64,000 nt of DNA from Lentisphaerota bacterium (GCA_017134815.1 CP071032.1:2972001-3036000), one strand, 5' to 3'. Shown: positions 16,990 to 26,450, counted from the first letter of the stretch. The notes: generated from the letters alone by a model not told the origin. Numbers and translations are program-made.

Positions 16990-17592
16990 ATGGCTACTGC
17001 AAGTCGAGCAAAACACAAACTTTGTCGTCGAGTCGGCCAGTGCATCTGGAACGATCCGAAGTGCCCGAGTGTTAAACGTCCGTATCCGGCAGGACCGCAT
17101 GGTAAAACCCGCCGCGGCAAACTGTCTACTTACGGCACTCTGCTGCTGGAAAAGCAGAAACTCCGCGGTCATTACGCGATTTCTGAAAAACAGCTGCGTA
17201 TAGCTTATGCCAAGGCCAAAAAAGGTCAGGGTCAGGCTCACGAAAAACTGTTGCGCAATCTGGAACAGCGCCTGGACTCAATGCTTTTGCGTTGTGGTTT
17301 CGCGCCTTCAATTTTCGCTGCCAAGCAGTTTGTTAACCATGGTCACATCCTGGTAGACGGCAAGAAAGTTGACCGTTCTTCTTTTGTTGTAAAAGAGGGT
17401 CAGGTCATCTCAATCAATGCTGAAAAATCTCCTTCCATTGCTGAAACCGCCAAGAAGAGCAACACTACTGTTCCCGGTTACATGGAAGTAAATCTTGATG
17501 AATTGAAAGCTACGCTGGTGCGTGCTCCTGAAGTTGAAGAAATTCCGGTTCCTGTCAACATCATGAGCGTTATTGAGTACTACGCACGATAA
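16990..17592 (+). CDS. rpsD: 30S ribosomal protein S4
   Basis: This 200-residue protein is S4, a primary 16S rRNA binder. Recognisable signatures are RPYPAGPHGKTRRGK, EKQKLRGHYAISEKQLR, the S4 RNA-binding domain (LRCGFAPSIFAAKQFVNHGHILVDGKKV) and the EYYAR end. The N-terminal metal-site region has His9, Cys12, Cys18 and Cys25 in a shortened loop, in place of the four cysteines of Thermus-type S4, so a compact H-C-C-C zinc site is possible. It stands alone with its own promoter and terminator, outside the usual alpha operon with rpsM, rpsK and rpoA. Confidence 0.97.
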   Translation: MATASRAKHKLCRRVGQCIWNDPKCPSVKRPYPAGPHGKTRRGKLSTYGTLLLEKQKLRGHYAISEKQLRIAYAKAKKGQGQAHEKLLRNLEQRLDSMLLRCGFAPSIFAAKQFVNHGHILVDGKKVDRSSFVVKEGQVISINAEKSPSIAETAKKSNTTVPGYMEVNLDELKATLVRAPEVEEIPVPVNIMSVIEYYAR

Positions 17593-17614
17593 GCGTTTCT
17601 CATTTTGAGACATC

Positions 17615-17639
17615 GCCCCGCAGCCGCGGGGCTTTTTTT
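17615..17639 (+). terminator. rpsD terminator
   Basis: GCCCCGC (17615-17621) and GCGGGGC (17626-17632) form a 7-bp stem with a four-base loop, followed by seven T. Confidence 0.92.
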
Positions 17640-17783
17640 ATACTGTTGTTTTTGGGTAAGACTATTGTTCAGTAAAGGTTTCTGTGCTAAATTAATGCCT
17701 GAACAGAACAGATTGAGCATTGCGTATCAGCTGCAGTCTGAAAAATATATACCGCAGTTGTTTTTAATAAAAAGGACATAGTA

Positions 17784-18869
17784 ATGGAAACAGGAGATGA
17801 TATCCTGGCTTTTGAGCGTGAAGCTCAAGACCCCGCGCTGGTCAAGGCTGAGACCGGCGGATCATTTAAAAAAGTTTTCTGGTTTTTGTTAAGAATCGCT
17901 TTGGCTGTCGCAATTATCGGCTGGTTGCTGCATAAGCATATTGATACTTTTGTAGATAACCTGAAGAATATCAACTGGCTCTGGATGGGATTGGCCTGTT
18001 CTGCATATATCTTCCATATGTTTGTTTGTTCCTGGCGCTGGTTCCGGCTGGCCCATGTCCTCGGGGTGAAATTCAGTTTTCTGGAAGCGGTGGCCTTGAC
18101 GATGAAAGGATATTTCTTTTCGCTGGTGATTCCTGGCGGCTCGATTGGAGGAGATGTGGCCAAGATTGGTTTTCTGACCAGCCGTGCTCCAAAGGGAGAA
18201 AAGATTGAAGGCGCTTTTTCTATTCTTGTTGACCGCATGACCGGTATGGTAGGGCTGTTTACTGTTGCCCTGATAGTGATATCCTGTTCGATTCCAATGC
18301 TTATGCGGGTACAGCTTGATGTTATAAAACTTAATGATACTTTGCGGGTTGTCGGTATTGTAGTGCTGATGGGTATGTGTCTGGCCGGACTGCTTGCTAT
18401 GCTGGCAATGTTTTTCCATGATATTCTCAGAAAAGTCAAGCCGATTGACTGGCTGATGAAACTCGGTGATAAATATACACACGGGGCCGTCACCCGTCTG
18501 ACCAGTGCTATTGATACTTATCGCGGTTCGTGGAAGCTGGTTTTGAAAATGTGTATAACCAGTGCGTTTCTGGTGCATTTGAATATGGTTTTTGTCGTTT
18601 ACCTTATTATGAAAGCGTTGGGAATGTCCGGTATTAACCCGCTGTATGTAATTTCGGCGGTAATTATCGGTAATATTGCCGGACTGCTGCCTTTTACTGT
18701 TTCCGGCGTTGGTCTGCGTGATGTGACCATCAGTGTTATTCTCGTTGCAGGCGGAATCTGCAACAGTGCTACAATTCCGATATTATATACTGCTATTATT
18801 ATTGTTTTTAACATACTAGCGGGTATATTCTTTATTTATGACCCGGGCCGGAACCGGCGGACGGGATAG
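17784..18869 (+). CDS. UPF0104 / flippase-like integral membrane protein (YbhN, AglD family)
   Basis: This 361-residue protein has about eight hydrophobic segments. The family motifs of the lysylphosphatidylglycerol-synthetase transmembrane region are visible: CSWRWFRLAHVLG, the conserved GYFFSLVIPGGSIGGDVAK and ILVDRMTGM. Members occur next to lipid or glycan synthesis genes and may move or modify lipids, but this subgroup has no proven function. AAGGA lies seven bases before the ATG. The reductase gene starts 16 bases after its stop, suggesting cotranscription without an obvious shared pathway. Confidence 0.8.
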   Translation: METGDDILAFEREAQDPALVKAETGGSFKKVFWFLLRIALAVAIIGWLLHKHIDTFVDNLKNINWLWMGLACSAYIFHMFVCSWRWFRLAHVLGVKFSFLEAVALTMKGYFFSLVIPGGSIGGDVAKIGFLTSRAPKGEKIEGAFSILVDRMTGMVGLFTVALIVISCSIPMLMRVQLDVIKLNDTLRVVGIVVLMGMCLAGLLAMLAMFFHDILRKVKPIDWLMKLGDKYTHGAVTRLTSAIDTYRGSWKLVLKMCITSAFLVHLNMVFVVYLIMKALGMSGINPLYVISAVIIGNIAGLLPFTVSGVGLRDVTISVILVAGGICNSATIPILYTAIIIVFNILAGIFFIYDPGRNRRTG

Positions 18870-18885
18870 TTACTGGGAGTACAGA

Positions 18886-20331
18886 ATGAGTTATGGCGGC
18901 CTCCAGCTTGAAATGAACTTTGACAGTTCCATGAACCGTTTCCAGAATTGTCTGGACAACGGGGTTTTTGTCATGCTGGTGGAACAATCCGCTCCTACCA
19001 CAGGGACTGATCCGGCAATAGCCGGTGAGCGGCTTCAGGAACTTGAGTATGCAGTGTTGAATATAAATGAACTGCCTACCGGCCTGGCCATTACTGATCG
19101 CTTCGGAACTCCGGATACGTGGAGTGCCTCTCAATATGCAGCTTCGCTCTCCCCTGATACCCGTGATCGTCATGTGATTTATATAAGCGGGCGTGACGCG
19201 ACAATGGAGGAGGCCGGTGAAAAGGTTAAACTCTGTTCGGCAGGCGGATTTCGCAATATTGTCCCGGTCAGCGGCAATCTTTACCCGGGAGAGACCTTTA
19301 AGAGCGGTCGGAATATGGTTTTTTCTGACAGTGTCTGTCAACTTGAAATGCTGCGCCGGATAAAAGCTGAAAATCCTTTTTTCTGCGGTTGTGTCTGCAA
19401 CCCTTATAAGTACGCTCCAAAAGATTTATTTCCGCAATATCTGAAACTGATCAAAAAACTTGACCATGGTGCCAGATTTGTTGTTACCCAGATTGGCTGG
19501 GATATGTTGAAGCTGCAGGAATTAAGGTGGTATCTTGGTTATCGTGGACTGCATTTTCCAACAATTGCCAGACTGATGATACTCACTCCGGAAAGACTTG
19601 AAAAACTGCAGGGTGGTCATGTGCCCGGGGTCAGGATATCACCTGATTTCAATACAATTCTGGAAAATGAGCTTAAATATTCCCACAATCAGTTTGAAGC
19701 GGCTCAGTGGCGGCGCCTTGAACTGCAGGCCGCTGGCTGCAGGCTGCTTGGTTTCAGCGGCATTCAGATTGCCGGTCTCGACTCTCCTGACAAAGTACGG
19801 GTTGCCGCGAAAAGGGTCACTTCCGCATTAAATGAATTCAGAAATTTTGATGACTGGAAACAGGAGTATATCGAGCATCTGGCGAGGGCTGAAATGGCTC
19901 CTTATCCAAATTGCTTTTATCTTTTTGACAAACTTTTCTCGAGTGCTCATCTTGACGGCACAGCTGAAATGACCCAATTCAACAGCGAAGGCCTTTCAAA
20001 GAGAGAGAAGCGGCTCTACCGGCTGCGTAAGTTTATGTTTCCACATGCCGACCGGCAGAATCCGGGAGCGCATTTTATCGCTAAAAAGCTCTTTGCCGGC
20101 TGTCAGGAATGTTCACATTGCCGGCTGCCGCAGACGTTCTTTGTCTGTCCGGAAACTTGTCCTAAGGGCTTGGCTAACGGTCCTTGCGGAGGTACGCGTG
20201 CAGACGGCAGCTGCGAGCTGGGAGAGCAGGAATGCACCCACTCAAAAATGATGCGCCTGGCTGCGTGGCGGCGAAAAGTTCACCGCCTTGAGGAGCGCTA
20301 TATTGAGCCGGTGGAACGGGTGATTGGCTGA
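18886..20331 (+). CDS. Methylenetetrahydrofolate reductase with Cys-rich C-terminal domain
   Basis: This 481-residue protein looks like a MetF-type flavin reductase barrel (about residues 20-310) joined to a C-terminal cysteine-rich domain of the MTHFR_C/MetV kind. The latter has about nine cysteines, including CQECSHC, CPETCPKG and GPCGG. The reaction would be reduction of methylene-THF to methyl-THF for methionine synthesis or one-carbon flow. In acetogens MetF and MetV are separate subunits; here both parts are in one chain. The ATG at 18886 is chosen because GGGAG precedes it; an open frame 16 codons upstream overlaps the previous gene. The residue equivalent to the catalytic Glu may be that in LVEQSAP. 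Confidence 0.75.
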   Translation: MSYGGLQLEMNFDSSMNRFQNCLDNGVFVMLVEQSAPTTGTDPAIAGERLQELEYAVLNINELPTGLAITDRFGTPDTWSASQYAASLSPDTRDRHVIYISGRDATMEEAGEKVKLCSAGGFRNIVPVSGNLYPGETFKSGRNMVFSDSVCQLEMLRRIKAENPFFCGCVCNPYKYAPKDLFPQYLKLIKKLDHGARFVVTQIGWDMLKLQELRWYLGYRGLHFPTIARLMILTPERLEKLQGGHVPGVRISPDFNTILENELKYSHNQFEAAQWRRLELQAAGCRLLGFSGIQIAGLDSPDKVRVAAKRVTSALNEFRNFDDWKQEYIEHLARAEMAPYPNCFYLFDKLFSSAHLDGTAEMTQFNSEGLSKREKRLYRLRKFMFPHADRQNPGAHFIAKKLFAGCQECSHCRLPQTFFVCPETCPKGLANGPCGGTRADGSCELGEQECTHSKMMRLAAWRRKVHRLEERYIEPVERVIG

Positions 20332-20445
20332 TTTAGAAGGTTTTTTGCGAATTTATTTATTTACGATAATTAAACTTTAAAGCGTATAGATATTATTTTA
20401 ACCTAATTAAATAATAAAAATAATCATTGCGAGGAGGAACTTTAA

Positions 20446-20484
20446 TTGCCAGAGCACTGTCTTGTCATTAGTACTTCAGACTAA
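20446..20484 (+). other. Possible 12-codon leader ORF upstream of the symporter
   Basis: A strong Shine-Dalgarno, GAGGAGGA (20431-20438), has no downstream gene at normal distance except a TTG at 20446 that opens a 12-residue frame (begins PEHCLVIS after the start) ending in TAA at 20484, 29 bases before the symporter start. It may be a leader peptide or chance. Confidence 0.25.
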
Positions 20485-20513
20485 AAAATTCAAAAACACA
20501 GTAAGGGACATTG

Positions 20514-22118
20514 ATGCAAAGCATTATCATAACGTCGTTTTTGGGGGTCATTGGACTCGTCGGTCTTATCACATGGTTAATTACACGGAAGGACGATCAT
20601 AAGAGTAATCAGGGGTATTTCCTGGGAGGGCGAAGTCTTACTTTTCCGATTATAGCAGGTTCTCTGCTTCTTACCAACCTTTCTACCGAACAGATGGTCG
20701 GCCTTAACGGTCTCGCGTTTAAAGATGGTCTCTGTGTGATGGCCTGGGAAGTGATTGCTGTGATAGCCCTGGTGGCGATGGCTTTGTTTTTTCTGCCGCG
20801 TTTTTTAAAAAGCGGTATTGCTACTGTCCCTGAATTCCTTGAAATTCGTTTTGATCATAAAACCCGCGTTATAGCCAATATGATTTTTCTGGTGGCCTAT
20901 ACCGTGATCCTGATTCCGATTATCCTCTACTCAGGTGCCATGGGCATGAGTAAGATTATTGATATTAAACATATTTTTGGTCTGCAAAGTGAAACTGCTG
21001 TGTTATGGACAACCGTCTGGATGGTTGGCTGTGTGGGAATGGTTTATGCGCTGTGGGGTGGTTTGAGGACTTGTGCGGTTGCTGATACCCTGAACGGGAT
21101 AGGTCTGTTAATTGGTGGATTTATGATTACCTATTTTGGCCTGAACGCTGTCAGCGGAGGTCACGGCGTATGGGAAGGACTGGTTACTCTGAAACAGACT
21201 ATTCCCGGAAAATTAAACTCTATCGGCGGTAATGAGTCATCAGTACCGTTTTCAACGATTTTTACCGGAGTGCTGATTATTAATATGTTTTACTGGTGTA
21301 CAAATCAGCAGATTATTCAGAGAACTTTCGGGGCCAGCAGTCTGGCTGAAGGCCAGAAAGGGGTTCTGTTGACTGGATTCCTGAAGCTTATCGGCCCGCT
21401 TTATCTGGTACTTCCCGGTATTATCGCCTTTTATCTTTTTTCAAAACATGGTATCAAAAACGATGCCGCTTACGGGACTCTGGTACGTACCGTGCTGCCA
21501 CCCTATCTGGCTGGTTTCTTTGCAGCGGTTATGATCGGAGCTATTCTGAGCTCTTTCAACGGTGCTCTTAACTCAACATGCACTTTGTTCAGTCTTGGTC
21601 TTTACAAAAATATTCTGCATAAGAATGCCAAGGATTATCAGGTTGTTCGCGCCGGTAAGATTTTTGGTTTTATTATTGGCATCTGCTCAATGATTATAGC
21701 ACCGATGCTGGCCGGACAGGACAGCATTTTTGGTTATCTGCAGAAAATGAACGGTATTTATTTTATCCCGATATTTGCGGTAGTGCTGGTGGGCATGCTG
21801 ACTAAGAGAGTCACAGCCGGTGCCGCAAAAATTGCTTTGATCACTGGCTGTTCAGTTATTGCTCTTGGTTATTTTGTCCCCCCGTTCAGCGACTGGGCCG
21901 GGAATTTACATGATTATCACTTTGTAGGTATGGTATTCATAATACTGGTGTTCTTTATGGTTATTTCCGCCAAATTCTGGCCGCGCGAAGTACCATGGAT
22001 ACACGAAGACGCTCAGGTAGTTGATATGACTCCCTGGAAATATGCCGGCCTGGTTGGTGTTCTGCTGCTGATTGTAGTAGTAACAATTTATGCCGGATTT
22101 GCCCACTTTACAGCTTAA
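20514..22118 (+). CDS. Sodium:solute symporter (SSS/SLC5 family)
   Basis: This 534-residue transporter has about 13-14 membrane helices and SSF signatures: FLGGRSLTFPIIAGSLL, LTNLSTEQMVGLNG, GGLRTCAVADTLNG and the sodium-site helix ILSSFNGALNSTCTLFSLG. It resembles YidK-like or vSGLT-like members and most likely takes up a sugar or related solute with sodium. The substrate is unknown and no catabolic genes are adjacent. The ATG at 20514 has AAGGG six bases upstream; a TTG codon directly before it is in frame. Confidence 0.88.
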   Translation: MQSIIITSFLGVIGLVGLITWLITRKDDHKSNQGYFLGGRSLTFPIIAGSLLLTNLSTEQMVGLNGLAFKDGLCVMAWEVIAVIALVAMALFFLPRFLKSGIATVPEFLEIRFDHKTRVIANMIFLVAYTVILIPIILYSGAMGMSKIIDIKHIFGLQSETAVLWTTVWMVGCVGMVYALWGGLRTCAVADTLNGIGLLIGGFMITYFGLNAVSGGHGVWEGLVTLKQTIPGKLNSIGGNESSVPFSTIFTGVLIINMFYWCTNQQIIQRTFGASSLAEGQKGVLLTGFLKLIGPLYLVLPGIIAFYLFSKHGIKNDAAYGTLVRTVLPPYLAGFFAAVMIGAILSSFNGALNSTCTLFSLGLYKNILHKNAKDYQVVRAGKIFGFIIGICSMIIAPMLAGQDSIFGYLQKMNGIYFIPIFAVVLVGMLTKRVTAGAAKIALITGCSVIALGYFVPPFSDWAGNLHDYHFVGMVFIILVFFMVISAKFWPREVPWIHEDAQVVDMTPWKYAGLVGVLLLIVVVTIYAGFAHFTA

Positions 22119-22225
22119 GATAAGGCATTTTTGTGGACTGCAGTTGAACTTGCAGTTATGCGGGTTACATTGCAGTGTTCATCAATATAGTCTAAAGGTT
22201 TTAAAAACAAAAGGGAGCGTTAGTA

Positions 22226-23455
22226 ATGGCGAAAATCATGCCTTTTCACGGGTTGCTGCCCGTGCCGGAAAACGTTGCTGAAGTAGCAGCTGTACCTTAT
22301 GATGTTGTCAATTCTCAGGAAGCGGCCGAACTGGCCAAAGGTCATCCCCTTTCATTCTTGCACGTATCTCGGCCTGAAATCGATATGGAACCAGGAGTTA
22401 ACCTGTATTCTGACAGCGTGTATGCAAAAGCCGCAGAAAATTTCAAGAAACTTTGCGAAACAGCTCCGCTGAAACTTGATGCCGAGGAGCACCTTTATGT
22501 CTATCGCCAGATCATGGGCGACCATTCCCAGACCGGGATTCTTGGTGCAGCCTCTGCTGACGATTATAAGAACAATATTATTAAAAAGCATGAAAAAACC
22601 CGCCCTGACAAAGAAGATGACCGTACCCGTCATGTTATGACTTTGCGTTCGCATACCGGTCCGGCTTTTTTGACTTATCAGGATTCAGATCAGATCAACG
22701 CCCTCGTTGAAAAGATTTCTCAGGAAACTCCGCTTTTTGACTTTACTGCCGTAGATGGTATCCAGCACACCCTCTGGCGGGTCGATGTTGAAAACAGCAA
22801 AAAGCTGTCTGAATTATTTGCAGAAATACCTTACCTCTATATTGCGGACGGTCACCACCGCAGTGCGGCGGCGGCCCGTACCCAGGCTGAGTGCACTCCT
22901 GAAAACCCGAACCATACCGGTGATGAGGATTATAACTTCTTTCTGGCGGTGACCTTCCCGGCTTCCCAGCTGAAAGTACTGCCTTATAACCGTGCGGTCA
23001 AGACGCTTAACGGTCTGACTGCTGAAGAGCTTATTGAAAAGATTTCTAAAGATTTCACTGTTACTCTGACAAGTAACCCAGAACCTCAGAAATCCGGCGA
23101 ATTCTGCATGTATGTTGCCGGCAAATGGTATCTGGTTGTGCCGAAGTTTGATGTCAACTCACTTGGTGTGATTGATTGCCTTGATGTCAGTGTGCTGCAA
23201 AGCAATATTCTGGGGCCGATGCTTGGCATAGAAGATCCCCGCACCAGCAAGGGCATTGACTTTGTTGGCGGAATCAGAGGTATCGGAGAACTAGAAAAGC
23301 TGGTTGACTGCGGAAGCCATGCTGTTGCCTTCTCCATGTTTCCGACTACTGTTAAACAGCTTATGGATATTGCTGATGCTGATGCAATTATGCCGCCCAA
23401 GTCAACCTGGTTTGAGCCGAAGCTGCGTGACGGCATAGTTTGTCATAATTTTTAA
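22226..23455 (+). CDS. DUF1015 family protein
   Basis: This 409-residue protein is a clear DUF1015 member: N-terminal AAVPYDVVNSQEA, central YLYIADGHHRSAAAART with the conserved GHHR, and ILGPMLGIEDPR near the C-terminus. The family's biochemical role is not established to my knowledge; in several genomes it neighbours serine-biosynthesis genes, but none is here. It has an AGGGAG ribosome site and a strong terminator downstream, so it forms a monocistronic unit or the end of one with the symporter 107 bases upstream. Confidence 0.85.
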   Translation: MAKIMPFHGLLPVPENVAEVAAVPYDVVNSQEAAELAKGHPLSFLHVSRPEIDMEPGVNLYSDSVYAKAAENFKKLCETAPLKLDAEEHLYVYRQIMGDHSQTGILGAASADDYKNNIIKKHEKTRPDKEDDRTRHVMTLRSHTGPAFLTYQDSDQINALVEKISQETPLFDFTAVDGIQHTLWRVDVENSKKLSELFAEIPYLYIADGHHRSAAAARTQAECTPENPNHTGDEDYNFFLAVTFPASQLKVLPYNRAVKTLNGLTAEELIEKISKDFTVTLTSNPEPQKSGEFCMYVAGKWYLVVPKFDVNSLGVIDCLDVSVLQSNILGPMLGIEDPRTSKGIDFVGGIRGIGELEKLVDCGSHAVAFSMFPTTVKQLMDIADADAIMPPKSTWFEPKLRDGIVCHNF

Positions 23456-23482
23456 TTGATTTACCGATTCTGTTATTGAGTC

Positions 23483-23516
23483 AGCGCCCGCTCTCCGGAG
23501 CAGGCGCTTTCTTTTT
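23483..23516 (+). terminator. Intrinsic terminator after the DUF1015 gene
   Basis: AGCGCC (23483-23488) pairs with GGCGCT (23503-23508), and inside GCTC pairs with GAGC across one C-A mismatch. A T-rich run follows. Confidence 0.85.
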
Positions 23517-23570
23517 AATTTTGCCCTGATTGTTTAGTTCCAGGTTCCAAAAACTTTGTTTTTCACCTGA

Positions 23571-24161
23571 TCATGAATTCTCTTCCGAAAAGCACTTAAG
23601 TTTTGGAAAGAACTGGATAAAAAGTGTATCCAGCTCAATAAAATTATTTATTATTACCGGGGAGGCCTCAGGAAGGCGAGTCCGATTTTTTAAACGGCGG
23701 TTAATGCTGCATAGAATTTCGTGAATGCCTTCCATGGAGCTGTAAACATTGAAGGCGTCGCGTTCAATAAGGCGCCGTGTGAATTTTCGGCATTTCTCCG
23801 GGTAGTTGTTATCATTGACAATCATGTGCAGAGAGCGGTAGGCCTTGCTTAAAAAAGTTTCAAAGGATTCCGACATGAATTCATCCCAGTGCCTGATCAG
23901 CAGATGATCGAGCATAACGTCGACAATTATTGGGGCGACTCTGCCGAACTTTGACCTGAAGACCGCACACATCAAGTTGAATTCAGTTGCTGAATCGGTA
24001 AACTGGTCAATTCTGCGATGCAGCATTATGCCGTCAACAACAGCTTGGCTGTATTGACAGCGCAATACATCTTCAAGCCCTTTTATAAAATCTCCTAGAT
24101 AATTGCCAATTCTTGCATTATCATTATCAGGGGCCAGGGCCATGTGTGCCAGATAGTTCAT
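23571..24161 (-). CDS. Acyl carrier protein phosphodiesterase-like (AcpH family)
   Basis: This 196-residue protein begins MNYLAHMALA and has GNYLGDFIKG and GIMLHRRIDQFTD, which are the conserved metal-binding and core motifs of AcpH. AcpH removes the 4'-phosphopantetheine arm from holo-ACP and belongs to the HD-like hydrolases. Length is normal. A GGGAGG ribosome site lies before the ATG. It stands alone on the minus strand between a terminator and the divergent lipoprotein operon. Hydrolase activity on another substrate is possible because few members have been tested. Confidence 0.83.
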   Translation of the reverse strand: MNYLAHMALAPDNDNARIGNYLGDFIKGLEDVLRCQYSQAVVDGIMLHRRIDQFTDSATEFNLMCAVFRSKFGRVAPIIVDVMLDHLLIRHWDEFMSESFETFLSKAYRSLHMIVNDNNYPEKCRKFTRRLIERDAFNVYSSMEGIHEILCSINRRLKNRTRLPEASPVIINNFIELDTLFIQFFPKLKCFSEENS

Positions 24162-24376
24162 GTTTCCTCCCAGTTGATCCGGATTTAAACCAATACATTG
24201 CAGCCGTCACTATTACAAATTTAAAGCTGACTTTTGCCTCCTTAAACAAATATTAGTACTCTAAACTTTACAATATTTATTGCCTGAAACTTGATAATTG
24301 CCGCATCAAAGACTAAGTTTAACTGTTTCGGGGTGGCGGTATGTAATATTTGATCTTACGTATGGAGTTTTTGTAA

Positions 24377-25930
24377 GTGTATAAGAGCGTGAAAGTAATC
24401 CCGCCACTTGTGACCCTGGTGGCGATGGTTTTGTTAGGTTCCGGCTGTTCGACGGTGATAGATGCCCATCAGCAGAAAAGTAGCGCGGCAAACAATTTTT
24501 ATGATAACCATTTTGACACGGCTGCCAAAAGTTTTGGCAAAAAGGTCAAGGCTCGTTCAGGCACTGGCGATGAACTGATGTGGTGCCTGGAGCAGGGTAC
24601 TGCTGATTTTGATGCCGGATATGCCGATCGCAGTCTGGTGGCGTTTAACCGGGCCGATTACCTGATAAAGGAATATGACAATCGTGCTACCGTAAATTTG
24701 CGCAAAGTCGGAGCTGAAGCGGGTTCTGCGGTTACAAATCTGAATGCTCTGCCGTACAGCGGCAGTATTCTTGACCGTCAGATGCTGTATGCCTACCGGG
24801 CTTTTGATTATCTCGGCATGGGAGATCTGTCCGGAGCCCTGGTGGAAATCAGGCGTATGCGTGAGGTGCATAAGGACAGCAAAAAGATTTTTGAAGAACA
24901 AATTGAAAAAACCCGTAAGGATATAGAATCGGCGCGGCTCGAGAACAGCAAACAGGCAGCAAAACTTTCTAGTCAGGACGGCACAGATCTTTCATTTGAA
25001 CAGCTGCTGGAGAATGCAAAAGTCAGGAAAGCCTATGACTCCGCAGCGACAAAATCAAATGAACTATATGCCAGTCTGGCAAATCCTTTCATTGCTTATA
25101 TGTCGGCAATCGGTTATTTTCTCGAGGGCAATATGGAAGAGGCAATGGTGGATATGCGCGAGCTGTACCGCATGGAGCCGGATTCTTCGCTGGTGCAGCG
25201 TAACTATGTTACTGCGGCAACAGCTACCGGCAGCTTTGTTCCCATGAATCTGACTGAAGTGCCGCCGTTCAGATTCCCACTTGATGATAAAGTTGTTTAT
25301 GTGATTTTTATGAACGGGCGCGGTCCCTCCTTCAAGCAGGAAAAGTTTTCTCTGGTGCTGCCCTGGGTCAGTTATATTGGTTTTGCTTTTCCAGTAGGTG
25401 TATATTCAAAGCCGGAGTGGACCAACCTGGTTCTTAAGTACAGTGAGCAGGGGGGCGTAAATGATGTCAGAACGGCCAGGATTGCTGACATAAACGCGGT
25501 CTTTGCCCAGGAATATCACGAAAATTTACCTTCAATGATAACCAGAATTGCGGTTTCGACATTGACTAAAGCCCTGGCAAATGCGGTTGCCATTGAGGCT
25601 GCCAGACGGCAGGGTGTGGGCTATGAAATCGCGGCTTATTTTGCGACCGGATTTTATGCATACCTGTTCAATACGGCTGATACCAGATGCTGGGAGATGC
25701 TGCCGGCAGAGGTACAGGCGGCCCAGCTGCCGATTCCGGAAGACCGGCAGCTTACTCTGACAACCAGCGGAATCAACGGTTTTGGTCAACTGTTTCTGCG
25801 CCAGAAGGGAAAGATAGTAAGATCGTCTAAACAGCTTGATATCAAGCTGCAGCCTGCAACAAGAATCGCTTTTATTTTCGCGCGGGGAGTTCCCGCCGGA
25901 GTAAATATACAAGTATTTGAAATTAAATGA
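24377..25930 (+). CDS. COG3014-type lipoprotein
   Basis: This 517-residue protein has a signal peptide with a lipobox-like LGSGC and cysteine at about residue 24, so it is probably an outer-membrane or periplasmic lipoprotein. Residues about 40-280 are helical with TPR-like pairs (YAYRAFDYLGMGDLSGALVEIRRM and YFLEGNMEEAMVDMRELYRM). The C-terminal half is beta-rich and contains NGRGPSFKQEKFSLVLPWVSYIGFAFP (key residues only are quoted from that segment in homologues). The family is uncharacterised and often encoded beside YcfL and LpoB, exactly as here. The start is a GTG after GGAG. It probably works with LpoB in cell-wall synthesis, but this is inferred from context. Confidence 0.8.
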   Translation: MYKSVKVIPPLVTLVAMVLLGSGCSTVIDAHQQKSSAANNFYDNHFDTAAKSFGKKVKARSGTGDELMWCLEQGTADFDAGYADRSLVAFNRADYLIKEYDNRATVNLRKVGAEAGSAVTNLNALPYSGSILDRQMLYAYRAFDYLGMGDLSGALVEIRRMREVHKDSKKIFEEQIEKTRKDIESARLENSKQAAKLSSQDGTDLSFEQLLENAKVRKAYDSAATKSNELYASLANPFIAYMSAIGYFLEGNMEEAMVDMRELYRMEPDSSLVQRNYVTAATATGSFVPMNLTEVPPFRFPLDDKVVYVIFMNGRGPSFKQEKFSLVLPWVSYIGFAFPVGVYSKPEWTNLVLKYSEQGGVNDVRTARIADINAVFAQEYHENLPSMITRIAVSTLTKALANAVAIEAARRQGVGYEIAAYFATGFYAYLFNTADTRCWEMLPAEVQAAQLPIPEDRQLTLTTSGINGFGQLFLRQKGKIVRSSKQLDIKLQPATRIAFIFARGVPAGVNIQVFEIK

Positions 25931-25946
25931 TTTTAGGAGGTATTTA

Positions 25947-26411
25947 ATGAAAATGGTCAGCTTTACGGCAATATGCCTGGCTGCTGGTATTGCTCTTTGC
26001 GGATGTCAGAATACTGTAAACAGTGTCGAAAACAAAGACAAGGTTATGCAGCCGCAGGAGGTTATGTCTAAAAAGGTCTCAACCGACAGGTTTTTACGTG
26101 ACCGTCTCAAAATTATCCGCATAGACAAGAAAGTAAATGAAGCCGGACTTTTGAAAGTACAGGTTACGGCGTTGAACGCCCGGACTGGCTTCTTCAGTGA
26201 ACTCTGGAGTTCGTTAACTGGAGGCAAGCCTTACAAAGTGCTTTATAAGTTCACCTGGCTTGACAAAGACGGCATGGTAATACCGACGCCTTCTATGAAC
26301 TGGCTCCCGATGAGCGTAATTCCCGGGGATGAGGTTTATTTCCAGGCTGTCGCCCCCAATAAAAACTGTCAGGACTTCAAGTTGAGCCTGCGTGAATATG
26401 ATAATGACTGA
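25947..26411 (+). CDS. YcfL-like (DUF1425) lipoprotein
   Basis: This 154-residue protein has a signal peptide ending in LCGC, a lipobox with an extra cysteine, at about residue 20. The rest is a beta-rich domain with LKVQVTALNARTG and YKFTWLDKDGMV, as in YcfL/DUF1425. In E. coli ycfL lies next to lpoB. The ATG at 25947 is chosen because AGGAGG lies eight bases upstream; the open frame continues 30 bases into the previous gene. Function is unknown. It is the middle gene of a three-lipoprotein operon. Confidence 0.82.
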   Translation: MKMVSFTAICLAAGIALCGCQNTVNSVENKDKVMQPQEVMSKKVSTDRFLRDRLKIIRIDKKVNEAGLLKVQVTALNARTGFFSELWSSLTGGKPYKVLYKFTWLDKDGMVIPTPSMNWLPMSVIPGDEVYFQAVAPNKNCQDFKLSLREYDND

Positions 26412-26450
26412 GCAATGAATTGCTTAATATAAAGAAAGATGAGGTAAAAC

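Noticed and set aside
17825..18578. Two long minus-strand frames opposite the UPF0104 gene
   Set aside because: They are shadow frames with biased, non-protein-like composition and no start signals.
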